Of a stretch of DNA of 64,000 nucleotides, positions 25,059 to 32,631 are shown one piece after another. The notes beneath the pieces were generated by a model. That model saw only the letters and a list, made by a program, of their open reading frames with translations, was not told the DNA's origin and did no database searches. Made by a program: the position numbers and the translations under genes. Numbering within the stretch: position 1 is the stretch's first letter; the number at the start of each line of letters is the position of its first letter. The DNA comes from Allobosea sp. (GTDB lineage: Bacteria > Pseudomonadota > Alphaproteobacteria > Rhizobiales > Beijerinckiaceae), in assembly GCA_024231975.1 (NCBI GenBank), contig JAAEQB010000050.1, positions 62,001 through 126,000 of the forward strand, given 5' to 3'.

Positions 25059-26006
25059 ATGCGCGAAGGCCTCCTGCCATCGACGGTCGCGACCGTCCTC
25101 GAACTCGAAACCAGCGGCGACAAGGCGCGCGCCTTGACCGAGCTCCTGGGCGAGGTCTTCGATCCGACCGAGACCGCGGTATCGGCCTTCGAGGTCGAGA
25201 GCGGGGTCACCACCCTGTCGCTGAACGCGCCCTGGAAGGTCGAGATCTACTTCGCTGCTCATCCCGACGAGGACGCGGTTCGCGACATGCTGCGCCCCAT
25301 CGTCGGCGACAGCATCGATGCGACGCCCTTCACCACGGTGAAGCAGCAGGACTGGGTCGCGGCCAGCCTGGACGGCCTGCAGCCGGTGCGCGCCGGCAGG
25401 GTTCTAATCCATGGCTCGCATGACCGCGACGCGGTCAAGGTCAACGACGTCGCCATCGAGATCGCCGCAGCGCTCGCCTTCGGCACCGGCCATCACGGCA
25501 CCACCGCCGGCTGCCTGCTGGCGCTCGACGCCGAACTGAAGAAGCGCCGGCCGCGCAACGCCATCGATGTCGGCACCGGCACCGGCATCCTCGCGCTCGC
25601 GCTCGCCAAGCAGGTCAAGCGCAAGGTCGTCGCCGGCGATATCGACGCGATCGCGATCGAGGTCTCCGCCAGCAATGCCAGGATCAACCACGCGCCGCAG
25701 GCGCTCGACCTCTATGTCGCGCCCGGCCTGCGCCATGCCAAGGCGGACCGCCCCCGCCATTTCGACCTGATCTTCGCCAATATCCTCGCCGGCCCGCTGC
25801 GCAAGCTCGCACCCGCGATCGCCCGCGCCCTCTCCGACGACGGCACGGTGATCCTCTCGGGGCTGCTGGAGATGGACGTCGCCGGCGTGGTCTCGGCCTA
25901 TCGCCATCAGGGGCTGGCGCTGGCGAAGCGCTCCTCGCGCGAGGGCTGGGCGACTTTGGTCATGAAAAGAGGCGGCGCAGCCGCCAGGCCACGCCGCCTC
26001 TACTAG
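25059..26006 (+). CDS. prmA: Ribosomal protein L11 methyltransferase PrmA
   Basis: A 315-residue class I methyltransferase. The substrate-recognition domain is at about 1-100. Signature LAFGTGHHGTTAGCLLALD is followed by motif I AIDVGTGTGILALALAKQV; FDLIFANILAGPLRKLAP is the conserved NIL active-site stretch. PrmA methylates L11 in several positions, using SAM. Ends in a tail of Arg-rich residues. Monocistronic, divergent from the lectin gene. Confidence 0.93.
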   Translation: MREGLLPSTVATVLELETSGDKARALTELLGEVFDPTETAVSAFEVESGVTTLSLNAPWKVEIYFAAHPDEDAVRDMLRPIVGDSIDATPFTTVKQQDWVAASLDGLQPVRAGRVLIHGSHDRDAVKVNDVAIEIAAALAFGTGHHGTTAGCLLALDAELKKRRPRNAIDVGTGTGILALALAKQVKRKVVAGDIDAIAIEVSASNARINHAPQALDLYVAPGLRHAKADRPRHFDLIFANILAGPLRKLAPAIARALSDDGTVILSGLLEMDVAGVVSAYRHQGLALAKRSSREGWATLVMKRGGAAARPRRLY

Positions 26007-26052
26007 GCCTACTGCTTCGAGCGACCGGCGGCGGGTTACGCCGCCGTAGCAC

Positions 26053-26181
26053 TCAGAAGCCGAGGTGGCCGTACTTCTCTTCGGCCTGCGCCTGCATGAC
26101 GCGGGCATCATGCCAGACGGCCGCGGCGAACTTGGCGGCGTCGACGACGGCATCATAGGCATGCTTGACGATGGCGATCAT
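26053..26181 (-). CDS. Small hypothetical protein, 42 residues
   Basis: A short gene of 42 codons plus stop: MIAIVKHAYDAVVDAAKFAA then AVWHDARVMQAQAEEKYGHL and GF. It is mostly helical and amphipathic. AAGGA lies 10 bases before the ATG, and the gene follows the DUF1127-like gene by 58 bp on the same strand, so a shared transcript is likely. Codon use is normal for the window. No function recognised; I am fairly sure it is coding because of the ribosome site and clean frame. Confidence 0.6.
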   Translation of the reverse strand: MIAIVKHAYDAVVDAAKFAAAVWHDARVMQAQAEEKYGHLGF

Positions 26182-26239
26182 GATTTCGGTTCCTTTTCGG
26201 TTGCTCGCGGCGCGGTTGGCGGCCTGCGGCGTTTGACGG

Positions 26240-26485
26240 TCAGCGGTTGAACGGCAGTTCGGCGTCGCTTTTCAGCGTCGTCTGCGGGAAGCCGCCGAGC
26301 ACCAGCTCGCTCTCGCGCACCAGATAGTGGTGGGCGCGCAGCTCGCGCAGGGCCGAACGGCGGCGGCTCTCGATCATCGCGGCGTAGAGACGCTGCCAGA
26401 AGCCCTGGCCGGCGGTCTTGGTCTCCGTCGCCTCGGCGCGGGTCGCGGCCGGAAGGACGTCGGTGGAATTCAGCACATAGGTCAT
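26240..26485 (-). CDS. DUF1127/YjiS-like small protein
   Basis: An 81-residue protein. The middle QGFWQRLYAAMIESRRRSAL with RELRAHHYLVRE resembles the DUF1127 segment, whose conserved arginines are RNA-binding in some alphaproteobacterial members. GAGGAGAG upstream is a strong ribosome site. Such proteins are usually abundant and growth-phase or phosphate regulated. The 3' 42-residue gene may be part of the same unit. Confidence 0.7.
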   Translation of the reverse strand: MTYVLNSTDVLPAATRAEATETKTAGQGFWQRLYAAMIESRRRSALRELRAHHYLVRESELVLGGFPQTTLKSDAELPFNR

Positions 26486-26788
26486 AGGGTCTCTCCTCAG
26501 ATCACGAAGGACAGTCCCGGTCGCTTCCTCGTTCTCTTATGCGACTAAAGTGGGCCGCCTTCGCACTTGCGAGAAGATATGTTCGCATATGCACAACATG
26601 CAAAAAATGCATGACGGAAAAAGAAATCCGTTAACGACTGCGCAAGTCGCATAACCAAGTGGCAGATCGCTCAAATGCGAGCCAGTGCGAGCCCGCTTCG
26701 AAAGCAGGGGCGAAACCGCAGTTTTGCACTGGCCTTTCCCGCGCGCGGAGGCGAGTGTGGCCGCAAATCCCGCCCTGCCGAGCCCGAC
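26486..26788. promoter_or_regulatory. Intergenic region with nested inverted repeats
   Basis: 303 bp without a gene, between the divergent DUF1127-like and aminopeptidase P genes. A 10-bp inverted repeat, TTATGCGACT (26537-26546) and AGTCGCATAA (26645-26654), flanks an AT-rich stretch. Within it are a hairpin with a TTCG tetraloop (26577-26590, ATATG-TTCG-CATAT) and a CATGCA/TGCATG stem with an A5 loop (26597-26613). No promoter could be assigned with confidence. Confidence 0.5.
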
Positions 26789-28621
26789 ATGACCGATTCC
26801 CGCGCCGCCTGCCGCTTCCAATCCTTCTCCGAGCCGAGCGACCCGTCGCAGGTTGCGCCGCGCGTCGCCGCCTTGCGCGCCGCCCTCGCCAAGCAGGGGC
26901 TCGACGGCTTCGTCGTCCCACGCGCCGACGAGCACCAGGGCGAGTACGTCCCCGCCCACATGGCGCGCCTCGCCTGGCTGACCGGCTTCACCGGCTCGGC
27001 CGGCCATGCGATCGTGCTCGTCGACAAGGCGGCGCTGATCGTCGATGGCCGCTACACCATCCAGTCCGCCGCGCAGACCGACACCAGCGTTGTCACGCCG
27101 ACGAAGATGGAAGAGACCCCGCTCGACAAATGGGTCGAGATCAATCTGCCGGCCGGCGGCAAGCTCGGCTATGATCCCTGGCTCCACACCGTCGATGGCG
27201 TCGCCAGACTGGAAAAGGCCGTCTCGGTGGCCGGCGGCATGCTCGTGCCGGTGACGCCGAACCCGATCGATGCGCTCTGGAGCGACCGCCCGGCCCCGCC
27301 GACCGCCCCGGTCAAGGCTCATCCGGCCGCCTATGCCGGCGAAAGCAGCGCCGACAAGCTCGCCCGCATCCAGCAGGAGCTCGCCAAGGCAAGGGTCGAT
27401 GCGCTCGTGCTCTCCGATCCGCATGCGCTGGCCTGGACCTTCAACATCCGCGGCGGCGATGTCGAGCACACCCCGCTGCCGCTCGGCTACGCCATCGTGC
27501 CGCGCGAAGGCCGTCCGACCGTCTTCCTCGCGCCGGAAAAGATCACCAACGAGGCCGGTGACGCCATCGGCGCGCTCGGCGAGATCGCCCCGCCGGCCGC
27601 GCTTGAGCAGCAGCTCAAGGCGCTCGGCGCCAGGAAGGCCAAGGTCCGGCTCGATGCAAGCACAGCCGCCTCGGCGCTGGCCACGCTGATCCGGGATGCC
27701 GGCGGCACGCCGGACGCCGGCGCCGACCCAATCGCGCTGATGAAGGCGAAGAAGAACGCAGCCGAATTGGACGGCAGCCGCCGGGCCCACCTGCGCGACG
27801 GCGCGGCGATCGTCCGCTTCCTGTCCTGGCTGGCGCGCGAGGCGCCCAAGGGCGGCCTGACCGAGATCGACGCCGTCGCGGCGCTGGAAGCCGAGCGCCT
27901 GAAGACCGGCGAACTGCGCGACGTCTCCTTCACCACCATCGCCGGCGCCGGCCCGAACGCGGCGCTGCCGCATTATCGCGTCACCGAATCCAGCAACCGT
28001 AGGATCGAACCCGGCATATTCCTGGTCGATTCCGGCGGGCAGTACGAGGACGGCACCACCGACATCACCCGCACCATGGCGGTCGGCGAGCCCAGTGCTG
28101 AGATGCGCGACCGCTATACCCGCGTGCTCAAGGGCCACCTCGCCATCTCGCGCGCCGTCTTTCCGAAGGGGACATCAGGCGCCCAGCTCGATGCCTTCGC
28201 CCGCGCCCCGCTCTGGCAGGCCGGCCTCGATTTCGACCACGGCACCGGCCACGGCGTTGGCAGCTATCTCTCAGTGCATGAAGGGCCGCAGCGCCTGTCC
28301 AAGCTCGGCACCACGCCGCTAGAGCCGGGCATGATCCTCTCGAACGAGCCCGGCTACTACAAGGAGGGCGCCTACGGCATCCGCATCGAGAACCTGATCG
28401 TGGTCGAGGAGCGCCAGATCCCCGGTGGCGACCGCACCATGTACGGCTTCGAGACGGTGACCTGGTGCCCCTATGAGCGGGCGCTGATCGACCTCTCGCT
28501 GCTCGACGAGGGCGAACTCGCCTGGATCAACGCCTATCACGCGCAGGTCTGGAGCAAGCTCGCGCCGCTGGTCGAAGGCGAGGCAAAGGCCTGGCTGGAG
28601 CAGGCGTGCCTGCCGTTGTGA
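26789..28621 (+). CDS. Xaa-Pro aminopeptidase P family
   Basis: A 610-residue pita-bread-fold metallopeptidase with the three-domain architecture of eukaryote-like aminopeptidase P. N-terminal creatinase-like domains occupy about 1-310. The metal site follows: FLVDSGGQYEDGTTDITRT (two Asp), HGTGHGVGSYLSVHEGP (His), LSNEPGYYKEG (Glu), and RIENLIVVEE (Glu). It removes an N-terminal residue followed by proline. Start at 26789 by homology of MTDSR onward; the frame is open upstream, but the extra residues look non-coding. Confidence 0.88.
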   Translation: MTDSRAACRFQSFSEPSDPSQVAPRVAALRAALAKQGLDGFVVPRADEHQGEYVPAHMARLAWLTGFTGSAGHAIVLVDKAALIVDGRYTIQSAAQTDTSVVTPTKMEETPLDKWVEINLPAGGKLGYDPWLHTVDGVARLEKAVSVAGGMLVPVTPNPIDALWSDRPAPPTAPVKAHPAAYAGESSADKLARIQQELAKARVDALVLSDPHALAWTFNIRGGDVEHTPLPLGYAIVPREGRPTVFLAPEKITNEAGDAIGALGEIAPPAALEQQLKALGARKAKVRLDASTAASALATLIRDAGGTPDAGADPIALMKAKKNAAELDGSRRAHLRDGAAIVRFLSWLAREAPKGGLTEIDAVAALEAERLKTGELRDVSFTTIAGAGPNAALPHYRVTESSNRRIEPGIFLVDSGGQYEDGTTDITRTMAVGEPSAEMRDRYTRVLKGHLAISRAVFPKGTSGAQLDAFARAPLWQAGLDFDHGTGHGVGSYLSVHEGPQRLSKLGTTPLEPGMILSNEPGYYKEGAYGIRIENLIVVEERQIPGGDRTMYGFETVTWCPYERALIDLSLLDEGELAWINAYHAQVWSKLAPLVEGEAKAWLEQACLPL

Positions 28622-28631
28622 GGAAAGCCCC

Positions 28632-28673
28632 CCTTCTCCCCTCGGGGGAGAAGGTCCCGGCAGGGGATGAGGG
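28632..28673. repeat. Family A palindromic repeat, copy A1
   Basis: Stem CCTTCTCCCC with loop TC then GGGGGAGAAGG, followed by TCCCGGCAGGGGATGAGGG. It lies 10 bp after the aminopeptidase P stop. Similar units are at 32461, 39514, 57801, 58246 and 58341. No T-run follows, so it is a REP-like element rather than a classic terminator. Confidence 0.75.
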
Positions 28674-28724
28674 AAGTACAGCGTCCCTTGCCGGGCTTGA
28701 CCTATCCAAATATATCAAAAACCT

Positions 28725-29420
28725 ATGCTAAATCTTGCTAAACTCCCGCGCCTCGCTCTGATACTTTTTCTGTCGGCATCTTTGTCCGCTCAAGCTGGTG
28801 ATCAGACAGAGAAAATATTCGAGAAGCGTAATGATCGCGCCAAGCGGGAATCAAGCAGCTTATTCAAGACGATTTCGCAAGAATTTGACATTCGACCACA
28901 GCCTTGCACTTTCTTGGACACGTGGTCTGTTAGACCTATCGATTCATCTCTTGCTCAAAAGTACCTTGGCTCGAAACTGCATGCGGACATCTTGGCGCCT
29001 CACAATGTGACCAACCCCGCTGAAATCATGGGTTCTGCGAACATAACACAACGACACTTTTGCTCTGAAGCGGAAGCCAGCCGCCAATGGCAGCACCAGC
29101 AATCGGAGTTCAGGAAAGGCTCGCAATCTGGTGACTTGGCCGAGGGTCGACGCCATGCTCTGGTACGAATGAGGCGCATAGAAGTCGGGATGCCTGTCTT
29201 CAATCAGACATTCTCTACCGCCGTTCTCACAATCACTTTCAATACCGAAACGCTCTTCAAAACCGACCTAGAGCGAGCAAAGGCTCGCCCCAAGGCCTTC
29301 GATGAAGCTGGATATGCGCTAAGGCCATTCCCCGAAGCCTTCGGATACTCTCTGGTTTATCAAAAGAAGGCTGGAATCTGGAAGAAGATTCACTCAAATC
29401 AAGATTTTACTATGAACTGA
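28725..29420 (+). CDS. AT-rich secreted orphan protein
   Basis: A 231-residue protein with a signal peptide (MLNLAKLPRLALILFLSASL then SAQAGD) and a charged mature part. I recognise no family. Two cysteines (QPCTF and HFCSE) may pair. Its base composition and codon use are clearly more AT-rich than its neighbours, with codons such as AAA, AAT and TTT, so it was probably acquired by transfer. It is flanked on the left by repeat A1. Function unknown; it is a single reading frame with a plausible start. Confidence 0.65.
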   Translation: MLNLAKLPRLALILFLSASLSAQAGDQTEKIFEKRNDRAKRESSSLFKTISQEFDIRPQPCTFLDTWSVRPIDSSLAQKYLGSKLHADILAPHNVTNPAEIMGSANITQRHFCSEAEASRQWQHQQSEFRKGSQSGDLAEGRRHALVRMRRIEVGMPVFNQTFSTAVLTITFNTETLFKTDLERAKARPKAFDEAGYALRPFPEAFGYSLVYQKKAGIWKKIHSNQDFTMN

Positions 29421-29486
29421 ACCAACTCATACGAATACGATCATCACCGCCGCGCGGCATCTCCTCAGCAAGGCACTGCCCCACCA

Positions 29487-30449
29487 TCACCCCCACAGAT
29501 CGGTCGAGAGATACTTCAACCCGGAATCGCAGACGATGACGGCGATCGTCTTGCCCGCCTCGCCCCCACGCAGCAGCTGCACCGCTGCCGCGACATTCGC
29601 CCCGGCCGAGAACCCGCCGAAAATGCCCTCATGGCGCGCCAGCAGCCGCGTCGTCTCGCGCGCCTCGTCTCCCGTCACCTGCAGATAGCCATCGACCGGC
29701 ACGTTCTTCAGGAAGGCGAGATCGGCCATGGCATAGCCGCCGCCCTGGATTGGGTGCTCTGGTCTTGTCACCGCTTCGCCCGCCGCAGCGGCAGCCCCCG
29801 CCGGCTCGACCACATAGCAGCGCAATGTCTGGCTGCGCTCCTTCAGCGCTCTGGTCACCCCGGCATAGCTGCCGCCCGAGCCGATGAAGTCGACGAAGGC
29901 GTCGATCGCGCCGGAACTCTGCTCCCAGAGCTCCGGCCCGGAGGTGCGGTAATGCGCCAACCAGTTGCCGTCGCGATGGAACTGGTCGGCGCGGAAGGCG
30001 CCACGCTCCCTCGTAATCCGCTTCGCCTCGTGGTCGACGAGTTCAAGATCGCCGCCCGAGACCTGCCCTGGCACCGAGCCGGGTAGCTGGTCGACCAGTA
30101 CGACTTCAGCCCCGAGCGCCCGCATCATCCGGGCGCGCTCTTCGGAATTGCCCTTCGACATCACGGCGATGAAGGGATAGCCCCGGATGCCGCAGACGAT
30201 CGCGAGCCCGGTGCCCATATTGCCGGAGGTGAGCTCGACCACGGTCTGGCCGGGCTTCAGCGCGCCGGACGCTTCCGCCTCCGCGATGATGCCGAGCGCC
30301 GCCCGGTCCTTCTTCGAAAAGCCGGGATTGAGATAGTCGAGCTTGGCGAGGATGGTCCCGCTCACGCCGAGATGCCGCGTCAGCCGGTCGAGGCGGACCA
30401 GCGGCGTATTGCCGATGGCATCGACGATCGAATCCATCACGGGGCGCAT
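29487..30449 (-). CDS. Cysteine synthase-like PLP enzyme
   Basis: A 320-residue fold-type II PLP enzyme of the cysteine synthase/cystathionine beta-synthase family. The Schiff-base lysine is in NPGFSKKDRAALG (Lys47), TSGNMGTGLAIV is the Asn loop and GSGGSYAG binds the phosphate. The start at 30449 has GGGAGG 6-7 bases upstream. It is 20 bp after the azlD stop, in an AraC-azlC-azlD operon, which suggests a link to amino-acid export rather than housekeeping cysteine synthesis; the C-terminal part is shorter than in CBS. Substrate uncertain. Confidence 0.8.
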   Translation of the reverse strand: MRPVMDSIVDAIGNTPLVRLDRLTRHLGVSGTILAKLDYLNPGFSKKDRAALGIIAEAEASGALKPGQTVVELTSGNMGTGLAIVCGIRGYPFIAVMSKGNSEERARMMRALGAEVVLVDQLPGSVPGQVSGGDLELVDHEAKRITRERGAFRADQFHRDGNWLAHYRTSGPELWEQSSGAIDAFVDFIGSGGSYAGVTRALKERSQTLRCYVVEPAGAAAAAGEAVTRPEHPIQGGGYAMADLAFLKNVPVDGYLQVTGDEARETTRLLARHEGIFGGFSAGANVAAAVQLLRGGEAGKTIAVIVCDSGLKYLSTDLWG

Positions 30450-30469
30450 GCGTGTCCTCCCGGTCGGCT

Positions 30470-30769
30470 TCAGGCCACCATGCGCAAGGCAACCACGGTC
30501 GCAACACCGACGGCAACCACGCCGAGCAACGGCAGGCGCGTCGCCGCGAGGCCGCAGACCAGCGCCGCCACCGTCTCCGGCCAGCCGGTCGCCAGCGCGC
30601 TCGGCGCGATCACGGCGATCAGCACGGCCGGCGGGATCGCGTCGAAGGCGGCCTGCGCCCGCGGCGAGAGGTTGAGCCGGCCGACGAGGGCAAGGCCAGC
30701 GATGCGGGTGAGATAGGTCACCAGCGCCATTCCAAGGAAGGCGGTAAGATTGATCGGGTCGAGGCTCAT
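30470..30769 (-). CDS. azlD: AzlD family branched-chain amino-acid exporter subunit
   Basis: A 99-residue membrane protein with three or four helices and the AzlD signature LGMALVTYLTRIAGLALVGR near the N-terminus, followed by AQAAFDAIPPAVLIAVIAPS. It acts with AzlC to export branched-chain amino acids. The ATG overlaps the azlC stop by 4 bases (30766-30769). Confidence 0.85.
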   Translation of the reverse strand: MSLDPINLTAFLGMALVTYLTRIAGLALVGRLNLSPRAQAAFDAIPPAVLIAVIAPSALATGWPETVAALVCGLAATRLPLLGVVAVGVATVVALRMVA

Positions 30770-31488
30770 TCGGCCGGGCTTTCAATGGGCTTCTCGGCGA
30801 GATCGCCTGCGGCGATCCAGGCCGCGGCCAGGCCGCAGAGTGCGCCCGCCAGCACATGCCAGGGCGGCCCGGTAAGTTTGTAGGCCAGCGCCGAGGCGAT
30901 GCCGGCAGCAGCCACCGTCCAGGCGGTGACTCTGCCCTTCCAGAAGGCGGCAGTCAGCGCGATGAACAGCGCGGTGAAGGCGAAGTCGGCGCCGTAGCGC
31001 TTGGGATCGCCGAGCGCCGCGCCGATGATCGCGCCGGTGGTCGAGGTCGTCAGCCAGCCCAGCACAAAGGGCACGATCATGGCGAACCAGTAGGCCGGCG
31101 TGACCGGATGGCTGCGCGCCCGCTTCTCTGCCAGCGCCCAGTTCTCGTCGGCCATGTAGTAGAGCCCGCCGAAGAGCTGCGCGGTCGAGAAGCCCTTGAG
31201 CTTCGGCGCGATCGAGGCGCTCATCAGGATGTGGCGGGCATTGATCAGCGCTGTCGAGAACACCAGCGCGAAGAGCGGCGCCGGGTGCGTCCAGAGCTCG
31301 ACCGCGGCGAACTGCGCTCCGCCGGCAAAGACGAGCACGCTCATCAGGAAGACCTCGAACGGCGAGAGCCCCTTGCCGGCGGCGAGCGCACCGAAGAGCA
31401 GGCCGATCGGCACGGCCGCGAGCGCAGCCGGCCAGATGTCGCCCAGCCCTGCACGGGCTTCGTTTTTCCAACTCATCTTGTTGTCCAT
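30766..31488 (-). CDS. azlC: AzlC family amino-acid exporter subunit
   Basis: A 240-residue membrane protein with about seven helices. LAAVPIGLLFGALAAGKGLS is the AzlC signature; GAQFAAVELW and NARHILMSASIAPKLKG follow, as in the family. Partner of AzlD in an exporter. Its ATG overlaps the upstream AraC gene's stop (ATGA at 31488), so it is cotranscribed with it. Confidence 0.88.
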   Translation of the reverse strand: MDNKMSWKNEARAGLGDIWPAALAAVPIGLLFGALAAGKGLSPFEVFLMSVLVFAGGAQFAAVELWTHPAPLFALVFSTALINARHILMSASIAPKLKGFSTAQLFGGLYYMADENWALAEKRARSHPVTPAYWFAMIVPFVLGWLTTSTTGAIIGAALGDPKRYGADFAFTALFIALTAAFWKGRVTAWTVAAAGIASALAYKLTGPPWHVLAGALCGLAAAWIAAGDLAEKPIESPAE

Positions 31489-32351
31489 CAGCCGTGATGG
31501 GCGGCGCGGAAGACGCCCGGCGTCACGCCGAGCCTCGCCTTGAAGGCACGGGTCAGATGCGCCTGGTCGCAGAACCCGGTGGCGGCCGCGACCGCGCCGG
31601 GGGATTCGCCGCGCCGCAGCCGCTCGCGGGCGCGGCGAACGCGGACATCGACGAGATAGGCATGCGGCGTCAGCCCGGTCTCGCGCCGGAAGGCGCGGAT
31701 CAGGTGGTGCCGCGGCAGGCCCGAGCGCTGGGTGAGGTCCGCCAGCGACAGGTCCTCGTCATAGCGCTGCTCGAGCAGTTCCCTCGCCTGCGCGATCGGC
31801 CCGTGCTCGCGCCCGACATCGCGAATGGAGAGGTCGGCATGGCGCGACAGGCACCAGGCATAGGCGCGCAGCAGGCCTTCCTCGCCGGCGAGGCCGTCGC
31901 CACCCTCCTCCAGCGCGCGATGCGCTTCCGAGAACAAAGCGGAGCCTTCGGGGTCCTGCACGGTGGGCTCGGGGAAGAAGGGCGTGCCGATCGTCTCGTC
32001 GCCGGTCAGCGAGATCGCGACCTCGCGCATCAGCTCGATCGTCGGATAGGTCATCCGGTAGCGATAGCCGCCCTCGCTCGGCGCGCCGTCATGGACATCG
32101 AGCGGATGGTTGAAGACGAGGTCGCCGGTGCGGGCGAAGAGCGTGCGGCCCCGCGCATGCCAAAGCTCGCAACCGGAGAGGATCGTGCCGACTGCATAGG
32201 TCTCGTGCGCATGCGGCGAATAGGTATGGGTCGAGAACCGCGCCGACAGGCATTCCAGCCCGGAGAAGCGCGCCGCCGTGAACAGGCGGGCGTGCTCGCC
32301 CTCCCGGAGCGGCATCTCCTGCAATGCGTCGCCTTGGCTGATCAGATCCAT
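31488..32351 (-). CDS. AraC family regulator of the azlCD operon
   Basis: A 287-residue AraC/XylS regulator: an N-terminal cupin-like sensing domain (about 1-150, with SPHAHETYAVGTILSGCELW) and a C-terminal double HTH (LTQRSGLPRHHLIRAFRRET and CDQAHLTRAFKARLGVTPGV). First gene of the operon with azlCD, so probably its activator. Short form at the C-terminus is normal. Effector likely an amino acid. Confidence 0.88.
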   Translation of the reverse strand: MDLISQGDALQEMPLREGEHARLFTAARFSGLECLSARFSTHTYSPHAHETYAVGTILSGCELWHARGRTLFARTGDLVFNHPLDVHDGAPSEGGYRYRMTYPTIELMREVAISLTGDETIGTPFFPEPTVQDPEGSALFSEAHRALEEGGDGLAGEEGLLRAYAWCLSRHADLSIRDVGREHGPIAQARELLEQRYDEDLSLADLTQRSGLPRHHLIRAFRRETGLTPHAYLVDVRVRRARERLRRGESPGAVAAATGFCDQAHLTRAFKARLGVTPGVFRAAHHG

Positions 32352-32398
32352 GGCGCAAGATAGAGCGGAACCGCGCCCTCATGTCTTGAAGAAAAGTG

Positions 32399-32426
32399 AT
32401 GGCGACGATCACGCGAGCGTCGCCAT
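32399..32426. repeat. 9-bp inverted repeat hairpin
   Basis: ATGGCGACG (32399-32407) pairs with CGTCGCCAT (32418-32426) across a 10-base loop. It lies upstream of the AraC start at 32351, about 50 bp away, so it could be an operator or an attenuating structure. Confidence 0.5.
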
Positions 32427-32460
32427 TCAGGCCCCCATCAGCGTTGACGAGCGCGCCATA

Positions 32461-32603
32461 TCCCCTCTCCCCTTGCGGGAGAGGGCTAGGGTGAGGGGTC
32501 GCGCGACGTCGATCGCTTTCTTCTTTGGCAACGCCAGCGATTTCGGCCTGAGCGACCCCTCATCCGGCCCTTCGGGCCACCTTCTCCCACAAGGGGAGAA
32601 GGG
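32461..32603. repeat. Family A palindromic repeat, copy A2 (long form)
   Basis: Two half-elements: the first at 32461-32500 (CCCCTCTCCCC..., ending GTGAGGGG), the second at about 32552-32603 (CCCCTCATCCGG, GGCCCTTCGGGCC hairpin, then CTTCTCCC and GGGGAGAAGGG). About 50 bp separate them. It lies downstream of the MFS gene's stop. Confidence 0.75.
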
Positions 32604-32631
32604 AAGGCGGCGCGCGCCTCTCAAATCCGGA

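Noticed and set aside
26537..26654. Inverted repeat considered as ends of an insertion sequence
   Set aside because: No transposase frame lies between, only about 98 bp, and no target duplication is evident.
28632..28654. Family A stem considered as a Rho-independent terminator
   Set aside because: The stem is strong, but no T-run follows on either strand; copies also occur inside coding sequence (A4).
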